A stretch of 64,000 nt of DNA, taken from the NCBI GenBank assembly GCA_950295325.1, contig OX485809.1, forward strand, positions 24,118,001 through 24,182,000. The letters are read 5' to 3'. The notes below the pieces were generated by a model that searched no databases, had not been told where the DNA came from, and saw nothing but the letters and a program-made list of their open reading frames with translations. Positions 20,857-31,053 of the stretch are shown one piece after another (positions within the stretch are counted from its first letter, which is position 1; each line of letters begins with the position of its first letter). The position numbers and the translations under genes are program-made. This stretch comes from Polytrichum commune. Lineage: Eukaryota > Streptophyta > Polytrichopsida > Polytrichales > Polytrichaceae.

Positions 20857-23800
20857 ATGGCATCTAAAAAGAGACATGCAATTGAGATGTTCGCAGAAGC
20901 TCTCATTCCTCCGCTACCAGAAGCCATCAAAGACATAAGTCCCAACGACCATTACAAGCCACAAGATGAAATTGTGGATAATTGGACAGTATTGGTAGAA
21001 AAGGACGAGAAAGAAATATTTGTGCTTAGATTTGCATATCAAATGAAGACGGACATAGATGAAGCTGAGAAGTGGATAAAGCTTAAATCGTGGACAGTAG
21101 AGTGTGCAGTGGCACAAGGGGATTATGTAGTAATAGACCTTGAGAAGAAAGAAGATCGGGTCACTTTCATTTTGCACGAATCCTACCACCCCTTCAACAA
21201 AAATGAGTGTGAGAATGCTAGTACAGATGCGGCTTGCTTCAATCTCCAGACGGAGTTCCAAGACTATGCATGCAATGCACCTTGGACGGGTAAGCGGCTT
21301 GGACGACTATTGAACAATGTAACAAGAGTAAATGGAGCCTTGCTAGAGGCCAGAAAGGGGAAGGATAAGAAAAAACAAGTCGTTCCTGAACGACCTAAGC
21401 GTGTGCCTAAACCAGTGCCGGAATCCTCAAGGTCCTCGCAGAGTGGTGCATCAAGAGGGAGCAGACAGGCGAGTAAACGCTCTCACTCGCAGATGGACTC
21501 TGGACTAACAGAGGGTCCGGATGTCAGCTCTACACTGACTGTCGCTCCACTCCTCAAAAATGGTCAACGCCCTGACGCCGAACTCTCAACAAAAATATTC
21601 CAAGAGTTCGATGAGAAGACGAAGGGATGCTGGCCCCTTGGCAGGTATTTTACTTTCGAAGTAGACGTCTACAAATGCCACAAGGGCACCGAAAGTATGA
21701 ATACCAGAGCAAAAGAAGAAAGCGGTGTATGGTGGCAAATGAACAACATCATGAACAACCCCAAGTTTGACAGGCAAACCATTTGTGTGACACCAAAGGA
21801 TCCTATCGTTGAAGTCAACGAAAAAAATTGGCCGATTCTCAAGAATGGAGAGTTCTACATTGTCGACGGCCAACATAGTGTAATGGCTGCAAAAGCTCTC
21901 CTTGAAGACGACGAGTGGAAAAGCCCATTAAAGGAGACAATCCGATATTGGAAGGCATTCGTCGTGCATTCCAAGGACTCGAACCAACTCATAGCAATAT
22001 CTGCCTTCATGAACCAGGGGAATAAAGTGAGGCAGTTCGAGGCTTCATGGGCAGCCAACATCGTGGCTGGGAGGACCTTGTGGGTGGAGCACGAATGTCC
22101 CCCAAAAGAAAGAGATAATGCTGTCGTGAAGAACCCAAAATGGCAGGTATGTTACTCAAATAGATTTACGGACGTGCGTCCGTAAATGTGGCCCTTCTCC
22201 TCCCACTGCTTCAAATATTTAAATTTAATTTGTACTGAATTCAATGTTCTGATTTCTTGCAATTCGCGCCTCTTGCAGACATTCAGCAATGCCATATTGA
22301 CAAAGTTCTCGAGTATAGACATGAAGACAAGCGGCATGAAAACAGTGCATGAATTAAAAGGCGAACTCAAGCTCATCACTGCAACAGAAGAGACGTGGTC
22401 AATATGGTTGCGACTTTTCGATGCCCACAACAACGGCGACCTTGTCAATCCAGATACGGAGAACACCTACAAGAGCGACTCAAAAGTTAAGGTACCACCA
22501 ATCCTGCGAGAGTTCTTTCATCCCCTCCAAGGATTGATGGACTCGGAGCTGTACAGGGCAGCAGAACACATTCTTCTAGAAACTCCTAGAAGAACTCTGC
22601 CCTATCCCAAAATCTTTCTGAAGCGGCCGAAGCACATGAAGCCATCCACGTACCACATTAAGGAATGGTGCGATTACAGAAAGAAGAAGACCATGGCTGT
22701 AAGGGAGATTAGCAAATTGCTACCCACCCACAACCTCATTAATAGTGATGGTGAGATCGTGTGGGAGAATTGGAGGAAGCTGAAGGGTGAATACCACATC
22801 AATGGCGTCTCAATGCGAGCTTTGATAAGAGGGGCATCATCCTTCCTTGCCCAACGATCCAGAAGGAACGAAAAGAAGGGATCCATCGACGAGAGGGAGG
22901 CAGGGTTGTATGTTCACTTTCTCGATAGGAAAAAGAACGCGAAATTTGGAGGGTTTGCAAGATTCTGCACGGTCGCAAAGGGCATGAAGTTCGGCGCATG
23001 GGACACCCATGCTTCAAGAGCCTCTGTGAGAGATGACCCCAGGGGTTGCCCTTTCGCCATTTTTGATTTTCGTGCAATTCCCGGAGCATGGAAGCAAGAC
23101 GTTGCGGGAGCACCCTTCTACGAGCCCTTCTTAAAAGCCTTCAAGAGCTATCGCTCGCCTGCCCTCTTCGAGCCTCATGTGTGGTTATGGATTGTAGAGC
23201 AAGAGAGGTCCACATCCATTGTCCATCTGTACACATCAACGATGGACCTCGAATACGATATGTACCACAGCACCTACATCCCAACGAAGACAGAAGGGAT
23301 CACTTTCATTCAAGAGGCAAGGGGGGTGAAGCAAGTGGGAGCTGTGCAGCTTTATTTCTTAACACGCAAGTCTTCCCCAACTGGGCGATTGCCCATTAAA
23401 CCACACGAGGTGTTCAGGAAAGTCTATTCGTTGCCGCCACCACATCCCGAGGAGCTTGTTGAGGAGACAATGCATGCAATCTATCCGGCGTTCGAGCTCC
23501 GGATGGACTTTTATATAGGGGTCTTGAAGGCTTTAACTGTCATGAGTGAGACAGTTTACAACGTCTTCGGAGGCACGAAGTTTATGTATGCAGCACTGGT
23601 GAGTATTTGTTTGTCTTTCTACCCACCTATCTTTTGCATAGTTATTTTACGGACGCGCGTCCGTAAAAACCCAGTATCAGGTGCATGTGAATTTTACGAC
23701 CGTGCGTCCGTAAAATTGTCCAACTTTTGAGTGGTGGTTTTACGGACGCGCGTCCGTATAACGTGTTGACATCTAGCCTCATTTATATGCAATCACCACT

Positions 23801-25265
23801 ATTGTTCTTATCTAATTTTCTTGTTATGGTCCAGATGCTTGGCTTGCAGGTGAATTCTTTTGTGCAGGATTCCGACTACGATGACGCCCATACTCACAGG
23901 GTAATGGCCTCCAAAATGGATATCCAGGACATCATGGACGTCCTTACACCCCATCCTGTTGTGCCTCTTTCTTCTAGAGAAGAGGCAATGCCCGGAATGG
24001 AGACAGACCCTGAAGAGGACCAAGATCCCAGTTCCCCAAGAGCGCAACCCTCCACACAGGAGCCTTTACACGGCCTTGTTCGCGACCCAATTAATCCAAG
24101 TGCTTTCCTGCTGGGAACAGACGACACGGATGCGCAGGAGGCACGCGTGAACTTCACTCCGATAAGGGTCCCTCATACCCCTGTTCTCTCACCTTTTGGG
24201 ACTCCCACCTCTCGAGTTGGATTTCCCTCAACTGCGGGTCCATCTCGTGCTCCAGGAGTTATGGCCGAGAAGGATGTGGACCTTGCGGCAGAAAGCGGAT
24301 GCACCGCTTCATCTGGAGGGGGATCTCAACATTCAGATCTACCCCCTATGGAGGGGAGGGATGTGCTGGAGTTGATATTGAGGCCTGATATCTCTCTATA
24401 TCGTGAGAGTCGACGAAAGAGGAACAAGACGCCATACAACGAATACCCTGAAGGCGCGGTCTTGGAGCTCTCCGATGAAGACGAGGATGAGATTAGGATT
24501 CACAATGCCATCTCTGCCTTGCCTACGGAACCTGGCAAGGTGAAGAAAGAGCCGATGTCAGTGTCCGAATTGGATGAGAAGATGGAGAGGCGAATGAAGG
24601 AAGAGCTTGACCAACGGCTTCGAGAAGCTAACGAGGAGCACGCCAAAAAGATGGCCGCCATCCAAGCTGAGATGGAGCAAGCTAGGTTGGAGTCTGCTCG
24701 AAGGCACGCCGATCTCATGGCCCAAAATCAACAGTTCTTGGCCCAAAGTCAACAATTTATGAGCCTGATGCAGAGCTTGCAGGCAAGACCCCCTGTAGTC
24801 TATACAGCTCCCGATGCCGTCATGTCTATGCCCCCCACTCTCATGCGGCCTCCGTCTAGTAGCCATGCGGTGTATATACCCGAGCATGCTTATCCAGCCC
24901 CCACGTTGATTGTCCCGCCCTCTCCCCTTGTTGTCGCCACTCCAGAGGAGCCCTCCTCTCATCCTACAGGAGTGGAGGAGATACCGGCACGTGACATGGC
25001 GGGTGCCGCCGAGACAGATGTCAATGAAGGCAATGCCCCCATCGGCGATGAAGATGTACATATGCGGGGCAGCCAAGACTCCACAGATGAGGATCAGCCT
25101 TACGTGGATACTCAAGGGTCGCAAGCGGCTGGAGACACCTTGTTGGTGGTCGAAGATCTGGACAATTTTGCGGACGCGCGTCCGGATCCTGTGCCCATGA
25201 CGGGGCCAGGTGAGGGAGGCACTGCTGGCGCGGACCTCGCCCTTGAAGAGGTAATCAACCTTTGA
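20857..25265 (+). CDS. ParB-like plus methylase-like protein, multi-exon
   Basis: Three exons joined at phase 0: 20857-22146, 22279-23598 and 23835-25265. The first ATG directly follows a TTTGCAG acceptor. Seen: a basic/serine-rich linker (about 170-240), YIVDGQHSVMAAKAL with D337-S341, then ISAFMNQGN; in exon 2, VYNVFGGTKFMYAAL (857-871), spliced to LGLQVNSF and SDYDDAHTHRV; then a proline/acid-rich region and a coiled coil (about 1113-1186). Known: DGQHR/DGHHR motifs mark ParB/DGQHR domains, and 'VxDxFxGxGTT...AA...lg...D..Y..A..R' marks amino-methyltransferases; bacteria and phages fuse the two. Inferred: a ParB-methylase-derived protein whose methylase core is degenerate (D replaced by N, GTT by GTK, no DPPY). 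It is divergent from the left gene. The last exon may instead splice at 25250 to 25591. Confidence 0.6.
22164..22187. repeat. Intronic palindrome variant
   Basis: ATTTACGGACGTGCGTCC followed by GTAAAT. One central mismatch (GACGTGCGTC). It lies inside the 132-bp intron 22147-22278. Confidence 0.9.
23645..23759. repeat. Three palindromes in one intron
   Basis: Intron 23599-23834 holds a perfect copy (core 23647-23666), a two-mismatch copy (23691-23716, ACGACCGTGCGTCCG) and a near-perfect copy (23740-23759, last base changed). Confidence 0.9.
25171..25184. repeat. Palindrome core inside coding sequence
   Basis: CGGACGCGCGTCCG is embedded in the third exon and read as Ala-Asp-Ala-Arg-Pro. It lacks the TTA/TAA arms. 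Confidence 0.85.
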
Positions 25266-25278
25266 GCATGCCTCCCAC

Positions 25279-25300
25279 GTTACGGACGCGCGTCCAAAAC
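25279..25300. repeat. Partial palindrome after third exon
   Basis: TTACGGACGCGCGTCC followed by AAAAC: the left arm is intact and the right arm decayed. It falls in the alternative intron 25251-25590. Confidence 0.8.
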
Positions 25301-25590
25301 TTCCTTGTCTGCCTCCTTCGTGGCGTGTGTATATTATCGAGTTCAATCCTCGACTTCGCCCGGCGGGTGGATACAATTTTGTTAGCATAGATTCCATTAA
25401 CTTCAACAGATATTTTTTGCGACAATGTATATTATTCACCAAATGTATATCACCAATTACATTAATACCAATTTTTCAACTGGATGGTTCGGATTATTTT
25501 TGGCCTTATAATTTGTGTTGAGTTTATCCATGCTTGTCAATTGGTTTTCTTGAGTAGTACCATTTACCTAGATAGAATGTTCCATCACAG

Positions 25591-26358
25591 GGTCCGTCGG
25601 AGATATGTCGCAACCCCGCGGGAAAACCAAGCGCGCCCATGATGAAACCGTTCATAATATTTGACCTCAATGGGGTGCTTTGTCAATCCAAACATATCTC
25701 GAATAGTGCGTCCAAGGGGCCCTTCCGTAGTCCACAAGACATGGATTACGGCGGACATTTCGATACTCTCATAAATAAGAAGGTTGTACGTGCCCGCCCC
25801 GGTTTGAGGAGCTTCCTTCGTGAGGTCCTTGGCTTCGCCCATGTCATCATCTGGAGCTCTATGCTCATGGACAACACGAAGGCCATCGTCGGTTTCCTTT
25901 TCCGAGAACTCGCAATGCCATGCTTGCTTCTCGGTCAAGAACACTGCGATGACCTCTATGACCGTAGTGGCAATATTGTACCCAAGGTCGGAGGGGGTCG
26001 TGGGCCTCAATTCTTAAAGGTCCTGAGGAAGAACCTCTGGGTGGGCGTCCCTATGTTGGAGGGGGTTCCCCACGGTTGTTGGCCCACCCCGGATAACACA
26101 CTCCTCATTGACGACAGCCCGGCAAAGAGTATTCTCAATCCCCCGGGCAATTGCATATTCCCGGATCCTTGGGAAAGCGATAGAAATGACAACTTTCTAG
26201 AGAGTGAACTAAGACCCTACATTAGGAGGCTTGCCTATCACCCCGGAAGTGTCCCGGATTTTGTGCTCTCCAACCCAATTGGCAATAGGCCTCTAGGCCC
26301 ACAAGATGAGGAATTTAGGAGATTGTACGGCTACGCTAGACTCAATAAATTAATATGA
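25591..26358 (+). CDS. FCP1/NLI-type HAD phosphatase-like protein
   Basis: Read from the ATG at 25639 this is 239 residues. The frame is open back to 25591, immediately after an acceptor (CCATCACAG). A phase-0 splice from 25250 (GAG before GTAATC) would fuse it to the ParB-like protein, giving about 1,597 residues. Seen: FDLNGVL (D9, N11), VIIWSS (S73/S74) and LLIDDSPAK (D158, D159). Known: these are HAD motifs I, II and IV, spaced as in FCP1/SCP-type phosphatases that act on phosphoproteins; motif I is usually DxDGT/V. Here the second Asp, the general acid/base, is Asn, a DLNG form I recall from some plant FCP1-like proteins. Catalytic competence is therefore uncertain. A host gene captured by the element is an alternative origin. 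Confidence 0.65.
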   Translation, partial: GPSEICRNPAGKPSAPMMKPFIIFDLNGVLCQSKHISNSASKGPFRSPQDMDYGGHFDTLINKKVVRARPGLRSFLREVLGFAHVIIWSSMLMDNTKAIVGFLFRELAMPCLLLGQEHCDDLYDRSGNIVPKVGGGRGPQFLKVLRKNLWVGVPMLEGVPHGCWPTPDNTLLIDDSPAKSILNPPGNCIFPDPWESDRNDNFLESELRPYIRRLAYHPGSVPDFVLSNPIGNRPLGPQDEEFRRLYGYARLNKLI

Positions 26359-26450
26359 AAACTTTGATGATTTTGGGTTTGTACTTGGACTCTCCATGTA
26401 AATATCTAACATTTCTCCCCTTATCTTTGTAATGTATTTTTGTGTCTTAG

Positions 26451-27347
26451 TTGCCTCACCAAGCACCCAAAAGTGTCGTCAATGGCATGTCTGCATCTCA
26501 GGCAGACACCGGCTCCCTTTCCCTTGGTATGAGCGACGTTGCAATGCCTTCACTATTCCAATATTCGGCCGTCGATGCTGCCTCTGCTGTTGATTACTCC
26601 AAAGACTCCGGGTTTGAAGACGGAGTCGTGGATAGCCCTCCTGCAAAGGTTGCAAAACTCAATTACTCTCCAAGTCCATCTCCATCTCCCCTCCGCAGTG
26701 AGAAGCACGTCCGTAACCCACGGTCGACCAGACGCCTTTGCATGGATGAACCCCAAATTGATGTCCCGGCGTTTGCGAACGTCCCTCTCGGGCTTGTATC
26801 TACACCCGTCGATGTCCCAAAAGCTCTAACCAGCGCCCCAAAGGCGAAGGTGCCCAACTATTGGCATTCTCAAGTTTTTCCTTGATGATTTCCGTGTATT
26901 AGTGCATTTCAACTTCTTGGGTTTTTCGGACTTCCATCCGTAACTTGTAACCACTTATACTAACCCACTTCATTATATATATTTATGGTCATTGTTCAGA
27001 CCCCAATGTACACGAATGTGGGCCGGGCATCATCGACTTCGTCATTGGATAGGCGAACACTGAAGACAGCTTCTTGCGAGTCTGATCGTTGTTTGGCCCT
27101 ACGGAAGAGTGCAAGACGTTCGGTTTCCCAAACGCATTCGTATTCCACTTATTCGGAAGGGGGTCGGCAAATATGGGCAAATGGCGCATATTCGGGGTCA
27201 ACAAATAAACAAGGTTACAGCCGCGGACCCGAGATCTTTAGAGCCATGGAGGCCATGAAAGCAAAGGAACGTGAAACGGCCGTAAATGCTAATAATAGTA
27301 TTGCAAAAGCAAAAGTAGTGAGTCGTAATCATGATCCGAACGTATAG
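26451..27347 (+). CDS. S/T-rich protein of unknown function, two exons
   Basis: The frame opens immediately after a TGTCTTAG acceptor at 26450. It can be spliced at 26874 (CAA before GTTTTT, a weak donor) to 27000 (after GTTCAG), both phase 0, giving about 257 residues ending near 27347. The protein is Ser/Pro/Ala-rich with an SPSPSPS run and a basic C-terminal part; I recognise no family. No initiator ATG is at the border, so this is probably the 3' end of a longer transcript, perhaps an alternative end of the upstream gene that skips the HAD exon. A decayed palindrome (TCGGACTTCCATCCGTAAC, about 26926-26944) lies in its intron, and an ACGTCCGTAAC half-site at 26708 lies in its first exon. 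An AATAAA-like signal is at 27443. Confidence 0.4.
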
Positions 27348-27629
27348 GCTATATTAACATACATGTAGTTGTGGAATTATGTTTCTAGGACTTTCGCCTA
27401 ATATTGGATATTCCACTTGCATTTTGTACTTCAACCCCTATTCAATAAATATGATATTGATTTTCCATATGCAAATGTTTTCATATATCCCATTTTCTTA
27501 TTGTTAATGTGTAGTTCCATGCATTTGAGTCTCTTATTTGTTTCCAAAATTGGGAACATAGCATATTTTTAGTGTTTTCATTCCTATAAATGTGAAAGCC
27601 ACGTCCTTAAATAGTCTCAAAATTAACAA
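27348..27629. other. Right subterminal region of the 17-kb element
   Basis: AT-rich, no gene. A GAGACT-type motif near the right end echoes the subterminal dyad of the left end. Confidence 0.4.
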
Positions 27630-27657
27630 AAAGTCTCCAAATAACGAATATAGTGTT
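27630..27657 (-). repeat. Right terminal inverted repeat
   Basis: On the minus strand this starts AACACTATATTCGTTA and then TTTGGAGACTTT. It matches the left end at 27 of 28 positions and is followed by the duplication AGGT at 27658-27661. Confidence 0.85.
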
Positions 27658-27661
27658 AGGT

Positions 27662-27841
27662 GTAGAAGATCAAACTTGAGATGTTTGAGAGTGTAGGGCA
27701 TTTCGGGTGAAAAATATATTGTTTGAATGTTTTGAGCGTATATCTGAGTATACAATGACATCATTTGAAAGCGAGGCCGCTAGAATCATTGACAAATTTC
27801 ATAAAGGGAAATTCAATATTTGAAAGTTCAAAATTAAAATG
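27662..27841 (+). repeat. Copia leader, continued
   Basis: 'ttgagagtgtagggcattt', 'gaaaaatatattgtttgaat' and 'catttgaaagc' match the style of 10330-10420. This confirms that the 17-kb element split one repeat region. Confidence 0.65.
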
Positions 27842-28282
27842 TTATTGGCACCCATGGATCTTGGGGATATTGTGGACGGATCCAAGGAACCTCCACCTTC
27901 CAATGCGGATCCTAAAGTGTTGAAGGAGTATTAAAAATGCGTCAAGAATGTCATGTCTATCATCAGTCTCAACTTGGCAGACAACCAACTTGTGCACATT
28001 AAAAATTGTAAAGAACCCGCGGAGGCGTTTAAGACCCTTCCATACATTCACGAGACAAAGACTTTATCTAATATTCTTTTCATATGCCGCAAATTTTTCA
28101 CATGTAAGATACAAGAGGACGATGATTTATTGGACCATATCAACAAAGTCAAGGCGTTCGCATATCAACTCATTTGTTTGGAGGTACCCATGAGAGACAA
28201 AGACAGTGTCATAACCTTGCTCGAGAGTTTGTTGGCGTCGTTCGAATACTTGATCACCGTCATGGAGACGATGAGAGTGTAG
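27842..28282 (+). pseudogene. Copia gag fragment (UBN2 type)
   Basis: The translation shows SKEPPP, then CVKNVMSIISLNLAD, PAEAFKTLPYIHETKTLSN, LLDHINKVKAFAYQL and VITLLESLLASFEYL. This is the typical order of copia/UBN2 gag alpha-helical segments. A TAA at about 27932 interrupts the reading frame, and the frame ends at 28280 before any zinc knuckle. The copy encodes only the first half of gag and cannot make a working capsid protein. Confidence 0.8.
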
Positions 28283-28289
28283 GATGCAA

Positions 28290-31000
28290 ATGAGTGTTCC
28301 GCACCAAGAATGATGCATTGAGTGAAATTGTTAGGTATAAGGCACGGTTAGTAGCAAAGGGATATTCTCAAGAGATTGGAGTAGATTTTAATGAGACTTC
28401 TGATTCCGTGGCCAAGTTTATCACCATTAGATGCATACTCGCATTAGGAGCAGCCTTGAATTGGAAGATCCACCAAATGGATGTAAAAACAACGTTTTTG
28501 AATATTGGAGGTAGAAACTTATATGGATCAACCGGAGGGTTTTATACAAGAGGGGAAAAAAAATCTTGTGTGCAAACTCAAGAAAACTTTGTACATGCTC
28601 AAGCAATCGCCAAGGGCGTGGTACCACCGTATCAATTTATTCTTCATTAACAAGGGTTTTTGTAAGAGCCATGTGAGCCCAATATGGTGCCTACATGTGC
28701 TCTTAATCGCAAGGGGTTAACAAACTTGGACTTTCATTTGTGTTCAAATATTCAAAAACATAAAAACAAGTTGTGTTCTTAGTTATTACTTGAATTAAGT
28801 TGAAACTAGGGTGTTAGTACTTGAGTGTTAGTAGGAATTGTTAGAGTTATTTAGAGGTTGGTCAATGGGATTCCTAGGCTTGAAGGCTTAAGCTTAGTAA
28901 ACATGGTTCTATTAACCTATATAGATAGTCACTAGATTTTGGCACATCCGCCTGTGGATGCAAGTTGTGTGTAAGAGACTGGATTAAGGTCTGGACCGAC
29001 CTGGGTTCGAATCCGGTTGGTTCCATTGACTGGTGCTATCCCAAGATGAGCTAGTGGTAAAAGCAAGAATAGTCTGTAGGCGGATACGGAGAAGAAGTTA
29101 CTACATATGTGTAAATAGAACCTTCTCAATTACTTTTCATATTTTAGAGGCATTTTACTTATATTCACCTAACCGCTCACGGTTTATGAAGGTTCGCGGG
29201 TTAATTAGAAAGGAAGTCAATGGGTCAAATTAGATTTAAGTTAAGTAATTCGTATGAAGAAATCAAGATATTTGCGAGGGACACAAGGATGGCAACGAAC
29301 GGATGATGAAGACGAACGAATAAAGGATGGCAACGAACGGTGGATGATGCTAAGCGAATGAAGCCGAACGGATGAAGACCGTTTAATCAAGTGGATGGAA
29401 GACCAAGACCGTTGGATCTAGGGATTTTAGGGATGACGGCTAGAGTATGACGGCCGGCAATTCCAACCGTTAGATGTGAGTATGGTTAAATCTACGGCCG
29501 GTAAGGCTTGGTGATGGAAGGGGGTAGTCCCCCGAAGGGGAGGGCGGAGGCTCATTCTCTCTCTCTCACTCTTGCAATTAGGACTATCTTTCTTTCTTTC
29601 TCTCCCTCATTAGGTAGATGAAGGCACAAAGTTCTTAGAAGGAAATGATAGGAATGTTTAGCAAAAGGATTTATAAATCCTATGAGTGTTGAATGACAAG
29701 GTTGGAGTAGGTTTAGTGATAAGCTTGGTAATATGTCATGTGTGTGGTGATCAAGTAATGAACTTCAGTGAGAGGCATTATATCATTAGATCTCTAGGTT
29801 AATATTATTTAGCCTACAACCTTGAACTCGGGTTTTTTCTTTGATTTGTGTGAATATGATACTCGAGTGTTTGTAAACACTTGAGTTTGAGTTAATAAAG
29901 GAAGAGGTGTCAAGTACATTGATTCACCAATTGGAATGGATATAAGTTGCAACTGCTTACCAAGGCCAGTGGAGTTCATGTGAGTCATGAGCTCTCACCC
30001 GGATTACGACGCATAAGGGTGGGAGTTTAGGGCTCACAAGCCAAGCGGATCATTTATTATACGTCAAACAAACGGGAGAGTATTTGTTGGTGGCAATCCT
30101 CTACATGGATGATTTTATCATATTGGCAAGCAATGTTATCCAATTGAAGTGGCTCAAATTGGAGCTCGAGAAATAATTTGAGATGAGCAATCTCGGAGAA
30201 TTGCATTATTATATAGGAGTGGAAGTCCCGTATCATTATCATGAACCAAAAGAGCTATATCGAAGAGATTCTCAAGCGTTTTAACATGGAAGAATGTAAA
30301 CCGGTTGGACCTCCATTCGATGTGAATTCTAAATTGTTAAAACTTTCGGATGAGAAATTTATAAATGTGCAAAGGGAAATGGAAGGTGTTCCGTACAAGG
30401 CCGGAGTAGGATCTCTCATATATGCAATGATGGCCACGAGGGCGAATATTGCATTTGCGGTAAGTACGGTAAGCCGGTCCACCGCATTGGATGGCTGTAA
30501 AACGCATCATGAGGTATTTGAAGGGCACTTTGGACTTTAAATTATCCCTCAGAGGCAGGGATATTGTCTTAACAGGTTTTTATAATGCAAATTGGACGGG
30601 AGATGCAAACAACCAGCAATCCACCACGGGGTACGTGTTTTTTGTTAATATTGGAGTCATTTCGTGGAAACACAAGAAACAACCAACCATTGCATTATCT
30701 ACGACAAAAGCGGAGCACATGGCTACTAGCCATTGTATTAAGGAAGCAATTTGGCTTCAACAACTTTTGGCGGATGTGGGATATGTGCAAGAAGGACTGA
30801 CATCCATCATGTGTGACAATCAAGGATGCATAGCACTTGCAAAGAATCCCACACATCATTCTCGCACTAAACATATCAATGTACAACATCACTTCATTAG
30901 AGAGAAACTAGAAAACCAAGAGATATATTTGAAATATTATCCTACGGAGGATATGATAGCGGACGTGCTAACCAAACCACTTGCAAATGATAGGCATTAA
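28290..31000 (+). pseudogene. Copia reverse transcriptase-RNase H, disrupted
   Basis: The copia RVT_2 signature is clear: YKARLVAKGYSQ, GVDFNETSDSVAKF, NWKIHQMDVKTTFLN, then in another frame YMDQPEGF, VCKLKKTLYMLKQSPRAWYHR. The solo LTR interrupts after KS. The frame resumes at 30044 with LYMDDFIILASN (the YVDD box), NLGELHYYIGVEV, then YLKGTLDF, TGYVFFVN, WKHKKQPTIALSTTKAEHMA and DVLTKPL of Ty1-type RNase H. Defects: a frameshift near 28500, the 1.37-kb insertion, TAA near 30174 and a frameshift near 30480. Protease and integrase are missing because gag runs straight into the RT. Confidence 0.9.
28672..30038. mobile_element. Solo LTR in the copia RT (TSD AGCCA)
   Basis: A 1,367-bp insertion has ends TGTGAGCCC...GGGCTCACA (perfect 9-bp inverted ends, TG...CA) and the 5-bp duplication AGCCA at 28667-28671 and 30039-30043. 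Removing it plus one AGCCA restores the RT frame (CKS joined to QADHLLYVKQTG). No internal second LTR was found, so a solo LTR is the simplest reading. Inside are a (CT)n tract near 29555 and tRNA-like B-box and A-box strings at about 28988 and 29046 in the wrong order for a tRNA. Confidence 0.9.
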
Positions 31001-31053
31001 ACATTAACAAAGGCAATGGCTTTAGAAGCCTTTGACTACTTGCAAAGTGAGAG

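Larger units (their letters stand above)
10431..27657. mobile_element. 17.2-kb DNA transposon with palindrome arrays
   Basis: A 17,227-bp element is bounded by 28-bp inverted repeats and the duplication AGGT. It sits in the leader of the copia element. It encodes two divergent modules: a DUF7869-type protein on the minus strand (11088-14106) and a ParB-like/methylase-like/HAD-like cluster on the plus strand (20857-27347). All recognised copies of the palindrome TTACGGACGCGCGTCCGTAA lie inside its limits. The middle (15.3-18.6 kb) holds no palindromes and shares repeats with the surrounding genome, so it probably contains secondary insertions. The ends contain CACTA, but the duplication is 4 bp rather than the 3 bp of En/Spm, and the gene content is unlike CACTA elements. 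I do not know a named superfamily for it. Confidence 0.8.

Noticed and set aside
28985-29075. tRNA gene
   Set aside because: B-box-like sequence precedes the A-box-like sequence, no cloverleaf forms, and both lie inside a solo LTR.
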